Program-made: the position numbers and the translations under genes
In this document: positions 8,309-16,328 of the stretch, piece by piece
How the letters are laid out: every line of letters begins with the position of its first letter
Position numbering within the stretch: the stretch's first letter is position 1
Notes under the pieces: generated by a model
What the model was told of the DNA's origin: nothing
What the model saw: the letters and a program-made list of their open reading frames with translations, nothing else
Database searches by the model: none
Assembly: GCF_007860015.1 (NCBI RefSeq)
Contig: NZ_SJPS01000009.1
Span: forward strand, 58,629 to 122,628
DNA from: Bythopirellula polymerisocia
GTDB taxonomy: Bacteria > Planctomycetota > Planctomycetia > Pirellulales > Lacipirellulaceae
Reading direction: 5' to 3'
Length of the DNA stretch: 64,000 nt

Positions 8309-9073
8309 TTATTCTGGGTTACGAGAAAGTGCTTCAACAAATGCCGCCCACGAGAGCGGCAACTCTTCATTGATTCCATAACGATTCTTGGCGATGCAGG
8401 CTGGGCTACCCACGCATCTCAGAATGCGTTCGCCGCCGCCGGCACCGAGTCCATGGGCGATGGTCCGTTTGCGATTGAAGCCGGCATCCTCACTCTGGGT
8501 GCGAAGTCTTCGTGTAGCGAAACCAACGACGTCACACCATTCGGTGAGTAATGCAGCAGCATGCTTGTGCAGACGCGGCGAATACCGATCGTAAGCAGAC
8601 GATTCAGGGTCCTTAAAACTTTCAATTTTGGAGTGTGCGATCAAGACGACGACCATGCCTCGCTGGTTGCGAAGTGAATCGAGATGGTGCAGGATTTCGC
8701 GCCAGTAGATGAGGGCATGGGTGTAGCCGCGGGAATAGCCGCCATCGACTTTTTCGATGGAATAGACGCCATGTTGCTCGCAGAGTTTGTCCCAGATGAG
8801 CCGTTCCAGCCAGTCAAGGGAATCGATAACGACCGTTTCGTAGTCGTGCTGTTCCTGACGCAGAGAAGCGAGGGCCGCAGTGACTTCGTCGTAGGTACTG
8901 GCAAGGGGAAATTTGTCGGAAGAGATTTCTCCCAAGCCATCTTCGATCGGGACGAAGATCGCTTGGGGGGCCTGGGAGCCGAAGGTACTCTTGCCGATTC
9001 CTTCAACTCCGTAACACAAGACTCGGGGTGGTTTGGAGGATTTTCCGCGTTGGATTGATACTAGTGGGTTCAT
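8309..9073 (-). CDS. Sak4-like RecA-fold ATPase (AAA_24)
   Basis: A 254-residue P-loop NTPase. Walker A is GVEGIGKST (22-30) and the Walker B-like strand is ETVVIDSLDWLE, with VVVLIAHSKIESF further on. This arrangement matches the phage AAA_24/Sak4 family, which supports single-strand annealing or strand exchange together with an SSB-like partner. The neighbours fit this reading: DUF669 directly downstream and a RusA resolvase next. The ATG overlaps the TGA of the preceding gene (ATGA), so translation is coupled. Confidence 0.87.
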   Translation of the reverse strand: MNPLVSIQRGKSSKPPRVLCYGVEGIGKSTFGSQAPQAIFVPIEDGLGEISSDKFPLASTYDEVTAALASLRQEQHDYETVVIDSLDWLERLIWDKLCEQHGVYSIEKVDGGYSRGYTHALIYWREILHHLDSLRNQRGMVVVLIAHSKIESFKDPESSAYDRYSPRLHKHAAALLTEWCDVVGFATRRLRTQSEDAGFNRKRTIAHGLGAGGGERILRCVGSPACIAKNRYGINEELPLSWAAFVEALSRNPE

Positions 9074-9471
9074 TGGTCATCCTCACTTGACTTGCATGCT
9101 GACTTTTCTATCCGTTCGACACTGAAGGAATCGTCACCAAACTCTCGGCTGAGAAATCCCAAGAACAATCGATTCAGATCACAGCCAACTTGTGTGCTCG
9201 CATCGATCACACAGGCGTGCTTGGTGTCATCCAGGTAATGGGCCGTATCTAGTCGGACCTGAGATGCCCCATGAAGACTCTCGGTGGAGAGGATGGATAG
9301 GAGTAGCGAAGCCTCAATATCTTCCGCAGGAATCTTTGAACCAAAATGATAACGATAGAGTGTATTTGCCAAAGGAATCCTCACGTCGGAAACAGGGTGC
9401 CTATCTATAGAGCTACCCCGTTCCGACGTGAGATGACGGAAAACTTTATAAATAGTCGTGCAAGCCCGCAT
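9070..9471 (-). CDS. Unknown protein in the element replication operon
   Basis: A 133-residue protein that I do not recognise. The middle and C-terminus look like real coding sequence: IPLANTLYRYHFGSKIPA, then QVRLDTAHYLDDTKHACVID, with an acidic C-terminus. It overlaps the sigma factor gene by 26 bases at its start and the ATPase gene by four bases (ATGA) at its end, so it belongs to the same operon. A 12-bp inverted repeat (9380-9391 with 9421-9432) lies within its first 30 codons. A downstream GTG (VRIPLANTL, near 9386) is an alternative start that would leave the hairpin in the leader. No function is proposed. Confidence 0.6.
   Translation of the reverse strand: MRACTTIYKVFRHLTSERGSSIDRHPVSDVRIPLANTLYRYHFGSKIPAEDIEASLLLSILSTESLHGASQVRLDTAHYLDDTKHACVIDASTQVGCDLNRLFLGFLSREFGDDSFSVERIEKSACKSSEDDQ
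9380..9432. repeat. Perfect 12-bp inverted repeat
   Basis: CTCACGTCGGAA at 9380-9391 is the exact reverse complement of TTCCGACGTGAG at 9421-9432, with 29 bases between. It could form an RNA hairpin near the start of the unknown operon gene or be an operator. It has no T-tract, so it is not an obvious terminator. Confidence 0.5.
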
Positions 9472-10057
9472 CTTGGAAAATGAGACGGATGGATTTCATC
9501 CAATCGTTCAGTGTGGTGCGTGGCACCCCCAATTCACGAGCGACCTCCGACATCGTCAAGGTCTTGCGAAGCTCTACGAGCTTTCGCCAGGACGAAGGAA
9601 GGGTCGAGACCACGCTCTCCATGTCTAGGCATAGTTCAACTTGGTCTATTGCCGTTCGGCGATGCCGACCCAATCGCGTATCCTGGTCGCACAGACTAAG
9701 CGTATCAGCCAACTCGGTTGAACAACTCTCCGAGTCTTGGATGAGTTCACTGAGCGAACCGACCCGCCCAAAGTCTCGCTTTTTGCGCTTTTTATCTCGC
9801 AGGATTGAAGCGATACTGCGCTCAACGACAGTCGTGATGAACTCTTTGATGTGAGCTATTTTAGGATCGAATTTCGGCAGACTCTGCAGTACACGGACAT
9901 AGAGGTCTTGCACAAGGTCAGGAATGTCTTGCCGGGTGAATCCGGCAATGCCAACCACCTGCTTGGCTTTTTTGCGAATGATGCCTCTTGTGAAGCGGTC
10001 TTTGCTGGGATCGAAATTGGTTGGAAAGGGTTGTCCATTACCAGATTGACTATTCAT
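9446..10057 (-). CDS. RNA polymerase sigma-70-type factor of the element
   Basis: A 203-residue sigma factor starting at the ATG at 10057, preceded by an AGGAAGAG ribosome site; an in-frame start at 10117 lacks this. Region 2-like sequence is visible (DIPDLVQDLYVRVLQSLPKF, then IKEFITTVVERSIASILRD). The region 4 HTH is near the end (LTMSEVARELGVPRTTLNDW). It probably transcribes or regulates the element's own genes. It is the first gene of the coupled operon running to PrimPol and is preceded by two kinds of palindrome at 10090-10163. Its target promoters cannot be read from the sequence. Confidence 0.85.
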   Translation of the reverse strand: MNSQSGNGQPFPTNFDPSKDRFTRGIIRKKAKQVVGIAGFTRQDIPDLVQDLYVRVLQSLPKFDPKIAHIKEFITTVVERSIASILRDKKRKKRDFGRVGSLSELIQDSESCSTELADTLSLCDQDTRLGRHRRTAIDQVELCLDMESVVSTLPSSWRKLVELRKTLTMSEVARELGVPRTTLNDWMKSIRLIFQDAGLHDYL

Positions 10058-10089
10058 AGTCTCTTCCTGTAAGTACGAGGATGTAAAAG

Positions 10090-10110
10090 ACAAGACAACT
10101 GTAGTCTTGT
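10090..10110. promoter_or_regulatory. Palindrome ACAAGAC-N7-GTCTTGT upstream of sigma gene
   Basis: ACAAGAC at 10090-10096 and GTCTTGT at 10104-10110 are exact reverse complements, located 33 bases upstream of the sigma factor start. Its position in the promoter region suggests an operator or a leader hairpin; the binding protein is unknown. Confidence 0.45.
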
Positions 10111-10128
10111 CGCTCACAGGAAGACGCC

Positions 10129-10163
10129 AAGCGCCGAGCGCTTGATATAAGCGCCGAGCGCTT
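10129..10163. promoter_or_regulatory. Two tandem palindromes AAGCGCCGAGCGCTT, probable operator
   Basis: The 15-mer AAGCGCCGAGCGCTT occurs at 10129-10143 and again at 10149-10163, a 20-base period. Each copy is a perfect dyad (AAGCGC-CGA-GCGCTT). They lie between the 481-residue gene, whose stop codon overlaps the second copy, and the sigma factor gene. Two dyads on nearly the same DNA face, about two helical turns apart, are typical of a cooperatively bound repressor. The small XRE-like or excisionase-like protein is a candidate binder (inference). Confidence 0.55.
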
Positions 10164-11607
10164 ATTCTTGTGTTTTGGTTACTTTAGGTCGGCAAGTACT
10201 CCATCTGATAGTTTTATTCTCCGGTGAGTAGGCGACGGTCAAAACGCAAGTAATAGATCTTTCAAAATGGTCAGCCAATTTCGTCATCGGAGTGGCAACA
10301 TTCCTAAGCTTGTCTATCGCTCGATCAATACAGCTTGATACACTCGTAATTGCACTAGTTGAACTCTTAGAAACGTTTTTCACTTTTCCATTTGGGGAGG
10401 TAACTTGTCGAATATACTTTTTGGCATGTTCTAGTTCCTCGATCGCAATTAACTCAGCGACTGAATCTGAGTCATGTCTTGCTTGCTCTAGCTCCTGCTC
10501 AGCTTCAGTTTTGCGATTTCTGATTTCTTTAAGTCCCTCCTCATCGATTAGTGGTTGGTTAGAAATGTCAGTTACCCTTGTGTTGTGCAGTTCGGTGGCC
10601 AATAATCCGCGGTCCGTCTGTTGAACCAAACGGTAGAGATACTCAAATCCCTTGAGGAATTTGAAATGTCCCTCTTCACCAAATGCTCTTATGAAGAATC
10701 CATCACCATCAGGTGCGAAAATGAACTCTACCTCGGGTTCATTATCTTCCGGCTGCGATTTGTTCTTCGCCGAGCCTCCTTGAGAGTTAAGTTCGATTTC
10801 GCTTACCACATCTTGAAGCCACCTATCCATTTCCAATATCCGATCCTCATCGACACCCCAAAATTGAGCTTCTGCCCGCATGATCATGAAAATGATTTCC
10901 CTTTGACAATAGGTCGCCTCTTCTACTTCAGCAGTTGGAAATAGACGTCTCCCTTGGGTATGGTAATCATGAAAAGCTACTAGACCTGCTACAAGTTCAC
11001 AGTTTTCTAGCTTTCGCTTATATTGGCGAGGAGGAAGTGGGTAGTCGAACTCTGGCTCGTTTTCGTTGTGCAATTCCCTTGGAGCCCACGCCTCAATGAC
11101 AACCTTCGCTTCTTCGCCTGCAGGTAGCAGCGAGGCACCGTTCCAAGGCATCAAATACTGCAACAGAGGCGAACTGGTTTTTCGTAATTCAGTCAGTTCC
11201 TCGGCTTGGATAAAGCGTTCGTAAACATATGGCGTACGCAAATCCTCATCGGAACTGATTGACTCGATACCATTTGGCAAAGGACCTGCGAAATTGTTCC
11301 GCTGTCGGCCGTTCCACCGCATTTCGCGATCATTCTCCATAACCGGATTACCGGGATCGAGCAATTTGGGATTTGATATTGCTGTCTTCTCAAAATACTC
11401 CTGCTGCCGAGCTTTCCAATCGGCATGCTCTTGGGAAAATGCCTCACAGCGATCGAAAAATTGCTCCATCAACGCTCTGACCTGCGAGAGATAGGGATAT
11501 AGTGCCTCGTATATCTTGCATACAAATATCTTGCATACATCCTGATATCTCTGTTGTGCTGATACAGTGGGCAACTTTTCTTTCTCTTGTATTGATACTC
11601 TAGACAT
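10162..11607 (-). CDS. Unknown protein with conserved C-terminal coiled-coil domain
   Basis: A 481-residue protein starting at the ATG at 11607, which has a good GGAGG eight bases upstream; the longer frame from 11637 lacks this. The N-terminal two thirds is unrecognised (helical, charged). From about residue 310 there is a small beta segment (HFKFLKGFEYLYRLVQQ), then a charged coiled coil (RKTEAEQELEQARHDSD), then a helix ending in LADHFERSITCVLTVAYSP. This layout resembles a C-terminal domain found in many otherwise unrelated bacterial proteins, in which a LKG-x-Y-L-x-x-L segment, a charged coiled coil and a closing histidine/arginine-rich helix follow one another. The function is unknown. 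It lies directly upstream of the sigma factor, separated by the tandem palindromes. Confidence 0.65.
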   Translation of the reverse strand: MSRVSIQEKEKLPTVSAQQRYQDVCKIFVCKIYEALYPYLSQVRALMEQFFDRCEAFSQEHADWKARQQEYFEKTAISNPKLLDPGNPVMENDREMRWNGRQRNNFAGPLPNGIESISSDEDLRTPYVYERFIQAEELTELRKTSSPLLQYLMPWNGASLLPAGEEAKVVIEAWAPRELHNENEPEFDYPLPPRQYKRKLENCELVAGLVAFHDYHTQGRRLFPTAEVEEATYCQREIIFMIMRAEAQFWGVDEDRILEMDRWLQDVVSEIELNSQGGSAKNKSQPEDNEPEVEFIFAPDGDGFFIRAFGEEGHFKFLKGFEYLYRLVQQTDRGLLATELHNTRVTDISNQPLIDEEGLKEIRNRKTEAEQELEQARHDSDSVAELIAIEELEHAKKYIRQVTSPNGKVKNVSKSSTSAITSVSSCIDRAIDKLRNVATPMTKLADHFERSITCVLTVAYSPENKTIRWSTCRPKVTKTQE

Positions 11608-11637
11608 CAAATCGACCTCCGTGGGATTGCAGCTCAT

Positions 11638-11940
11638 TCTGCAATGCCGTGTCTCCTTGCTCTTATTAAATTATCACACTGTCAGGGATAGCAAACAAGC
11701 AAACTTGGGTGTCAGGAGCTGAACATCGTTGCCTCGGGGGAGTGCCCAAGGGCATCCCGTACCTCTATACTGTTGGTTCCCAACAACAGATTGGTACTGA
11801 TGAGGGTAGTCGAGAGAAAGCGAAAGGCATGCTTTTCCCCGGGGGATACAAACATTTGCAATTTGACGGTAGTCCCCATCAGGACACATTGCCCAATTCA
11901 AGAAATACTATTCGCCCATGGCACTCAAAAAATCTGAACT
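11638..11940. other. Intergenic stretch, possible right end of the element
   Basis: No convincing gene. Short frames here lack homology-like features. No copy of the tRNA-derived core was found, so the right boundary of the integrative element is not defined, although gene content changes from replication genes to chromosomal-type genes across this stretch. Confidence 0.35.
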
Positions 11941-12852
11941 TTATTCTTCCCTTTGGTCCAGCTGTGACGCACCCCGCGGGGGGGTGGATATCCGAGATGT
12001 TACTAGCTGGCGGGTTGTTTCGTGACGATAGTCGAACATTCGTTCCAGCTTGCGGCGAACGAACCATCCCCCTAACCAGTCGCCCAGCGGCCACAATGGG
12101 ACCTGATATTCCACCTCATCCCGCAGCAAGGTTCCCTCTCCATCGTCGAAGATGTGATGCCGATGATACCACCAAGCGAACGGCCCCGACTCTTGCCGAT
12201 CAGCAAACAGGTGCGGTGGTTCGTATTCGGTGTGGATTGCTACCCAACTAATGGGAATTGGTCCGATGCTCCCACGCAACACCACCCGACTGCCAACAAG
12301 TAGAGAGCCAGGACTCTTGCTCACCTGCATCTTTTCCCATGGCGGGATCAAACTCCGCAGTGCTTCGGCGCTTTCGTGAAAGCGAAACACTTGCTCTGGG
12401 AAAGCATTGATCCGAGACTCCCAGCAAAAGTGACTCAGGCTGGCTGCATTGGGTCGCCGCTCACTCTTGTGAGCCCGGGCAGAGTCCAACAGAATCAGGC
12501 CAAACAGAATCCACCACACGAGATCGTTGGTCAGGATGGTCAGTCCAAAGAGCGGGGGAAATGTTCCACGCCATAAGGCCCCCAGGAATCCGATTGGACC
12601 AAAGATTTTGCCTAGCAGCCCGACGAGCAATATTGGCCAGTGACGCCGTGGGTTCCCTGCGGCAATCAAATAGCCGATTCCGAAGACCCCAACGATCATC
12701 CCCACGCACTGCCAAATCTCAGGGTAATTGACCCGCTCGATGCTGGTAAGATCAAACAACAAGTGTGGAAATGCCATCGTGAGCGCGGCCCCATACGAGA
12801 TTATAAATTCCCGCAGCACAGAGCCAGTAGCTTGCCCACACGGGGGCACCAT
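11941..12852 (-). CDS. Membrane protein with C-terminal SRPBCC domain
   Basis: A 303-residue protein. The first 130 residues form about four hydrophobic helices (IWQCVGMIVGVFGIGYLIAA, ILLVGLLGKIFGPIGFLGAL, LVWWILFGLILL). The remainder (about 150-290) resembles an SRPBCC/polyketide cyclase-like fold, with FRFHESAEALRSLIPPW, then VVLRGSIGPIPISWVAIH and VEYQVPLWPLGDWLGGWF. In related proteins the SRPBCC part binds hydrophobic ligands; no ligand can be inferred here. The start could instead be the Met at residue 26. It stands alone, between the mobile element and the DUF1559/lipoprotein operon. Confidence 0.7.
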   Translation of the reverse strand: MVPPCGQATGSVLREFIISYGAALTMAFPHLLFDLTSIERVNYPEIWQCVGMIVGVFGIGYLIAAGNPRRHWPILLVGLLGKIFGPIGFLGALWRGTFPPLFGLTILTNDLVWWILFGLILLDSARAHKSERRPNAASLSHFCWESRINAFPEQVFRFHESAEALRSLIPPWEKMQVSKSPGSLLVGSRVVLRGSIGPIPISWVAIHTEYEPPHLFADRQESGPFAWWYHRHHIFDDGEGTLLRDEVEYQVPLWPLGDWLGGWFVRRKLERMFDYRHETTRQLVTSRISTPPRGASQLDQREE

Positions 12853-12956
12853 CGTCGTTTATGCAAGCTGGCATGAAGTTTTCCAAGGATCAGGCAAATC
12901 AGTTGGCGAAACGCTCAATTCTTGGAGGCTGTGGCACCATCGAATCTAATTTGCAA

Positions 12957-13403
12957 TCAAGGTTTAAGATCAAAATCCTTTGTCTGCTCAATTTCAATCA
13001 CTTGGCACGTTAGGCCGCTGAGATTTGAATCACCATACCGATCGGGGATGGGGATGTACTTCATGGGAGGTTGAATCGGTGCGCCATCGACTGGCCCCCT
13101 GGGAGGTTGCATCATGGGAGATGGTGCATGCGACGTCACTGTTACAGTTGCCTCAAAACCGATCTCCAATCCGGTCACATAATAGTTACCATTTTCAATG
13201 TTTCCAGTACTCACTATTCCCTTCGTGCTGATGAAGGCAATTGTGCCTGTAGTGATCGGTACGTCTTGGAGGGTCACCTTGCCAGAGACGCTTGCAGACT
13301 TTGGCCCGCAACCCATGACAATACCGAGGAGCAAGAACGTTGCAAATAACTGCCGAATACTACGTCCTGAGATAGTCCTATTTCTTAGCATGCTGAATCT
13401 CAT
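12957..13403 (-). CDS. Planctomycete lipoprotein with transthyretin-like domain
   Basis: A 148-residue secreted lipoprotein. After a hydrophobic segment (RQLFATFLLLGIVMGCG) the lipobox cysteine is followed by SASVSGKVTLQDVPITTG, the opening of the carboxypeptidase-regulatory/transthyretin-like domain common in planctomycete lipoproteins. The start at 13403 shares its A with the stop codon of the DUF1559 gene (TGATG), so the two are translationally coupled. These small lipoproteins frequently accompany DUF1559 genes; their role is not known. It is the last gene of the minus-strand series from the PEP-CTERM gene at 18618. Confidence 0.75.
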   Translation of the reverse strand: MRFSMLRNRTISGRSIRQLFATFLLLGIVMGCGPKSASVSGKVTLQDVPITTGTIAFISTKGIVSTGNIENGNYYVTGLEIGFEATVTVTSHAPSPMMQPPRGPVDGAPIQPPMKYIPIPDRYGDSNLSGLTCQVIEIEQTKDFDLKP

Positions 13404-14410
13404 CAATGTGATCCCGCGACATCCGAGCCATTGGCTGTACACAATGCCCACCATGTATCACCATTCATTCCTTCCTGAAGAGTCCGAACACTTCCATCGC
13501 CCATACCGACGTTCATAACTCCCGGGTGCGAGGACTGGGCGAGTCGTGGATTGCACGGACCAGGAATTGTAAGACTCTCTCTTTCGTGCGGCCACGGACT
13601 ACTTTGAAACATCGACTGATTACCTTGGATGAAAGCGGCAAAGGTTGGCTGCCAATAGTCCAACCAGTCCCAGCGGGCCCACATTGTGCCACCATCAGCT
13701 TTGCCGGCAGGGTAAGGACCCGTCGAATTGCAATTGGCGTATTTTTCTGCGAAAAGGATTGTATTTGAAACGCCATCGCCGATAGTCCTGCCAAGCTCCG
13801 CTTCACCTTGCCAGTAAACGAGATTCCTATCATGGCAAGAATTGGTTAATTTCGCTGGATCGGTATTGAAGGCAAAGACTTGGAAGTTGGATGCGTAGCA
13901 ACTACCACCCCAGCCCCAGTTCGGCTCGACATAAGGCTGAGAAGCGTCAGAAGGGCAGATGTACTCATCGATTACTTGCCATCCCAGTTGCCGCCGACTG
14001 TCGTGTGAACCCTGTTGCTGAGTGTATTGACAGGGATAGTCCTGGACGACAGTTTTCTCGACCCGAGACACTTCATAGAGATTTGTTTGCTCGATATACG
14101 GTAATAAGTGGAAGAAGAGTGTTCCGAAACCCCCGCTCTCTTCGGTGCCGAACCAACCAAACTGGGGAGGCAGCTTTCCCATCGCACTCTGAATATTCTG
14201 CGTCGCCAATCCTATCTGTTTCAAGTTATTCTGGCATTGTGATCGCCGAGCTGATTCACGTGCCGATTGTACAGCGGGAAGCAGCAAAGCTACTAGCACG
14301 CCAATGATTGCAATCACCACCAGTAATTCGACTAATGTAAAACCTTCTGTGCCTTGCAGCCGCTTTCCACGAAAGTTTTTTTGGAGTTTGCTGAGAGAAT
14401 TCCTATTCAT
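13403..14410 (-). CDS. DUF1559 pseudopilin-like protein (copy 1)
   Basis: A 335-residue protein starting at the ATG at 14410. The type IV pilin-like N-terminus GFTLVELLVVIAIIGVLV gives a prepilin cleavage site (G/F) and a hydrophobic helix. It is followed by ARESARRSQCQNNLKQIGLA and, near the C-terminus, HPGVMNVGMGDGSVRTL, both DUF1559 hallmarks. The family is hugely expanded in planctomycetes and is thought to form surface or envelope structures; no precise function is known. It is coupled to the lipoprotein gene downstream and follows a second lipoprotein/DUF1559 pair. Confidence 0.92.
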   Translation of the reverse strand: MNRNSLSKLQKNFRGKRLQGTEGFTLVELLVVIAIIGVLVALLLPAVQSARESARRSQCQNNLKQIGLATQNIQSAMGKLPPQFGWFGTEESGGFGTLFFHLLPYIEQTNLYEVSRVEKTVVQDYPCQYTQQQGSHDSRRQLGWQVIDEYICPSDASQPYVEPNWGWGGSCYASNFQVFAFNTDPAKLTNSCHDRNLVYWQGEAELGRTIGDGVSNTILFAEKYANCNSTGPYPAGKADGGTMWARWDWLDYWQPTFAAFIQGNQSMFQSSPWPHERESLTIPGPCNPRLAQSSHPGVMNVGMGDGSVRTLQEGMNGDTWWALCTANGSDVAGSH

Positions 14411-14579
14411 CGAAGCAGTCCCGTTCATGTGTTTGACGTGAGCAAACGAAAAGGCAATACAAAGACTTGCCAGTGAGTTGAGTCTCCAACCATTACCAAA
14501 TAAACTGCTTTCGGGTACAGTCACCGCAACCAAGTCCTCAAGAATTGGCGAGCTACCTAAGAGGCAATCTCATTGTTCA

Positions 14580-15167
14580 TTATCCATCGTTATTCGAAAG
14601 CCTACGATTCTGGTCTCCCTTCTCAATTGCAAAATCGAATTCGTTCGAACCTGGAACAACCTCAACAGTCCAACCTGATGTGCTTGGGTCCGCGTACTTT
14701 TCTGCAGCCAATTGTCGAATATGGGGATTCCCCCCATCCTTACTGGGAATAATCTCGGCCACGCTGATCGCCACGTCGTACTTTCCTTCTAGGGCACCCT
14801 TGGTGGAGCCTGTTTCCAGCATAAACTTGCCTGAACCGTCTACATTCGCAATCGCTGGGGCACCATTTCCATTCTCGGGGAAGAAAAGGACGATACACTG
14901 CAAGTTGTCCGAACCACGCACAAGTTCACCATCCAACGCCACGCTTCCCGAGACAGTGGGCAATCGTTGTCCACACCCAACTAGAGACAATGCAAGAAAA
15001 ACGAGGTTCAAGCGAATGGTCCCAGCAACCGTTTCGCCCCGAATTGGCTTGGGAGGCGTCAAGCTTCTGGTCGTGCCAAATACTGTTGCGGAAGATTGCG
15101 AACTGGACTTAATACTCTTGTAGGGTGAACTACTACACCGCGCCGGCTCATGCTGAAGTCCAATCAA
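14580..15167 (-). CDS. Lipoprotein coupled to DUF1559 copy 2
   Basis: A small secreted lipoprotein. The lipobox (VFLALSLVGCG) is followed by TVSGSVALDGELVRG, the same transthyretin-like opening as the lipoprotein at 12957. The frame starts at a TTG overlapping the DUF1559 stop codon, but that leaves about 60 residues before the lipobox. A TTG about 11 codons before the cysteine is an alternative that gives a more normal, though very short, signal peptide. The true start is therefore uncertain. It repeats the pattern DUF1559 then lipoprotein seen at 13-14.4 kb. Confidence 0.65.
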   Translation of the reverse strand: MIGLQHEPARCSSSPYKSIKSSSQSSATVFGTTRSLTPPKPIRGETVAGTIRLNLVFLALSLVGCGQRLPTVSGSVALDGELVRGSDNLQCIVLFFPENGNGAPAIANVDGSGKFMLETGSTKGALEGKYDVAISVAEIIPSKDGGNPHIRQLAAEKYADPSTSGWTVEVVPGSNEFDFAIEKGDQNRRLSNNDG

Positions 15168-16243
15168 AGTGCTTCTCCCTCATTCCGTGTACAACTTGCG
15201 CGAAAGAGACCATGGTCAGTAGCATCAACAAGAAAATGTACCGAACCATCAGCGTAAACAAACTGTACCCCACCAGGATGCCTGCTCTTGAAACCACGAG
15301 CGTTAGACCAATCATTGCGAAACGCCGTGGGGTTGGGAGTGTTCGTTCCATAGTTGAGCGGGATGTTGCAACTGTTCCAGTCGCCATCTGCGTAGAAGGC
15401 CACAGAATGACCATTGAGTGCAACAATGTCCTCGCCAACCATGGCAGTATTACTCATGCCGTCGCTAATTGAGCTAATCTTGATAGGTTCTCGGAGTGTT
15501 TGACGAAAGAAAATCCCTCGGCAGCGCGTGTCGTGGTGGCAATCTCTTGGATTGCTCGCCGAATATCTTGGGTCAATGGTGTCGTAATTGCCGCTAGGAT
15601 ACCGAGCGCTGTTGTTGTGAAAGACGCTTCCCGACTGACCCGAAGAGCCCAGCCAGGTATCTCCCAAAACCCCTTTGTAGCTTGTAGTTGCTACCTTTCT
15701 TGCCCAATTGGGAGGAATCTCTTCTTCGGTTTCAGCGTCATCGCTGGGGCAATGGAGGGAAGCCAACTGAATCTCCATTAAATCACAAGCCGGCGCTGAG
15801 CTAATTCCTGCGTTCCGGGGCCGTGGCGGCCGATCTGGGCAGATATTAGTTTTTGGCATCTTCCCCTCGAATGCACTTGCCGCAGCAAAACGATCATAGA
15901 GGGATTGCTGTTCAAGGTAAGGAAGCGTACTCAGTATCCAACCTGCCCCTGGTTGATCAATACCCCCGGCATTGTCCCACCCAGTCCCGTAGCTGATAGG
16001 GAAGTAGGCACGCGCCGACTCATAGTTAAGTGCGCCTAATCCAAGCTGTTTAAGGTTATTTGAGCATTGGATTCGTCTCGCTGCTTCCCGGGCTGCTTGG
16101 ACAGCAGGTAAGAGCAAGGCAACGAGTACACCGATAATTGCAATCACAACTAGTAATTCGACCAGCGTAAAGGCGCTTTCACCGGACGTTTGCTTTTCTA
16201 GAGAGCCATGATGAACCCTCCCGATCAGCTTCTTGTTCATCAA
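15164..16243 (-). CDS. DUF1559 pseudopilin-like protein (copy 2)
   Basis: A 359-residue protein with the prepilin-like signal FTLVELLVVIAIIGVLVALL and AAREAARRIQCSNNLKQLG. The C-terminal motif HPGGVQFVYADGSVHFL is preceded by ISDGMSNTAMVGED. Serine/asparagine-rich and cysteine-containing central regions are typical of the family. The ATG is at 16243 with AAGGAGAAT-like spacing upstream. It is followed by a lipoprotein gene that overlaps its stop codon and preceded by another DUF1559 gene, all on the minus strand. Confidence 0.93.
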   Translation of the reverse strand: MMNKKLIGRVHHGSLEKQTSGESAFTLVELLVVIAIIGVLVALLLPAVQAAREAARRIQCSNNLKQLGLGALNYESARAYFPISYGTGWDNAGGIDQPGAGWILSTLPYLEQQSLYDRFAAASAFEGKMPKTNICPDRPPRPRNAGISSAPACDLMEIQLASLHCPSDDAETEEEIPPNWARKVATTSYKGVLGDTWLGSSGQSGSVFHNNSARYPSGNYDTIDPRYSASNPRDCHHDTRCRGIFFRQTLREPIKISSISDGMSNTAMVGEDIVALNGHSVAFYADGDWNSCNIPLNYGTNTPNPTAFRNDWSNARGFKSRHPGGVQFVYADGSVHFLVDATDHGLFRASCTRNEGEAL

Positions 16244-16328
16244 GGTAATTCTCCTTGAGATTCATCCGAATTCTGTGGTGATCTCGGGCCGCCACTCAAT
16301 TGAGCTATTGCGAAACGACCGCAGCATA

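Noticed and set aside
11638..11940. Second copy of the att core
   Set aside because: Only short partial similarity (GGAGCT) was seen; no T-arm-like sequence.
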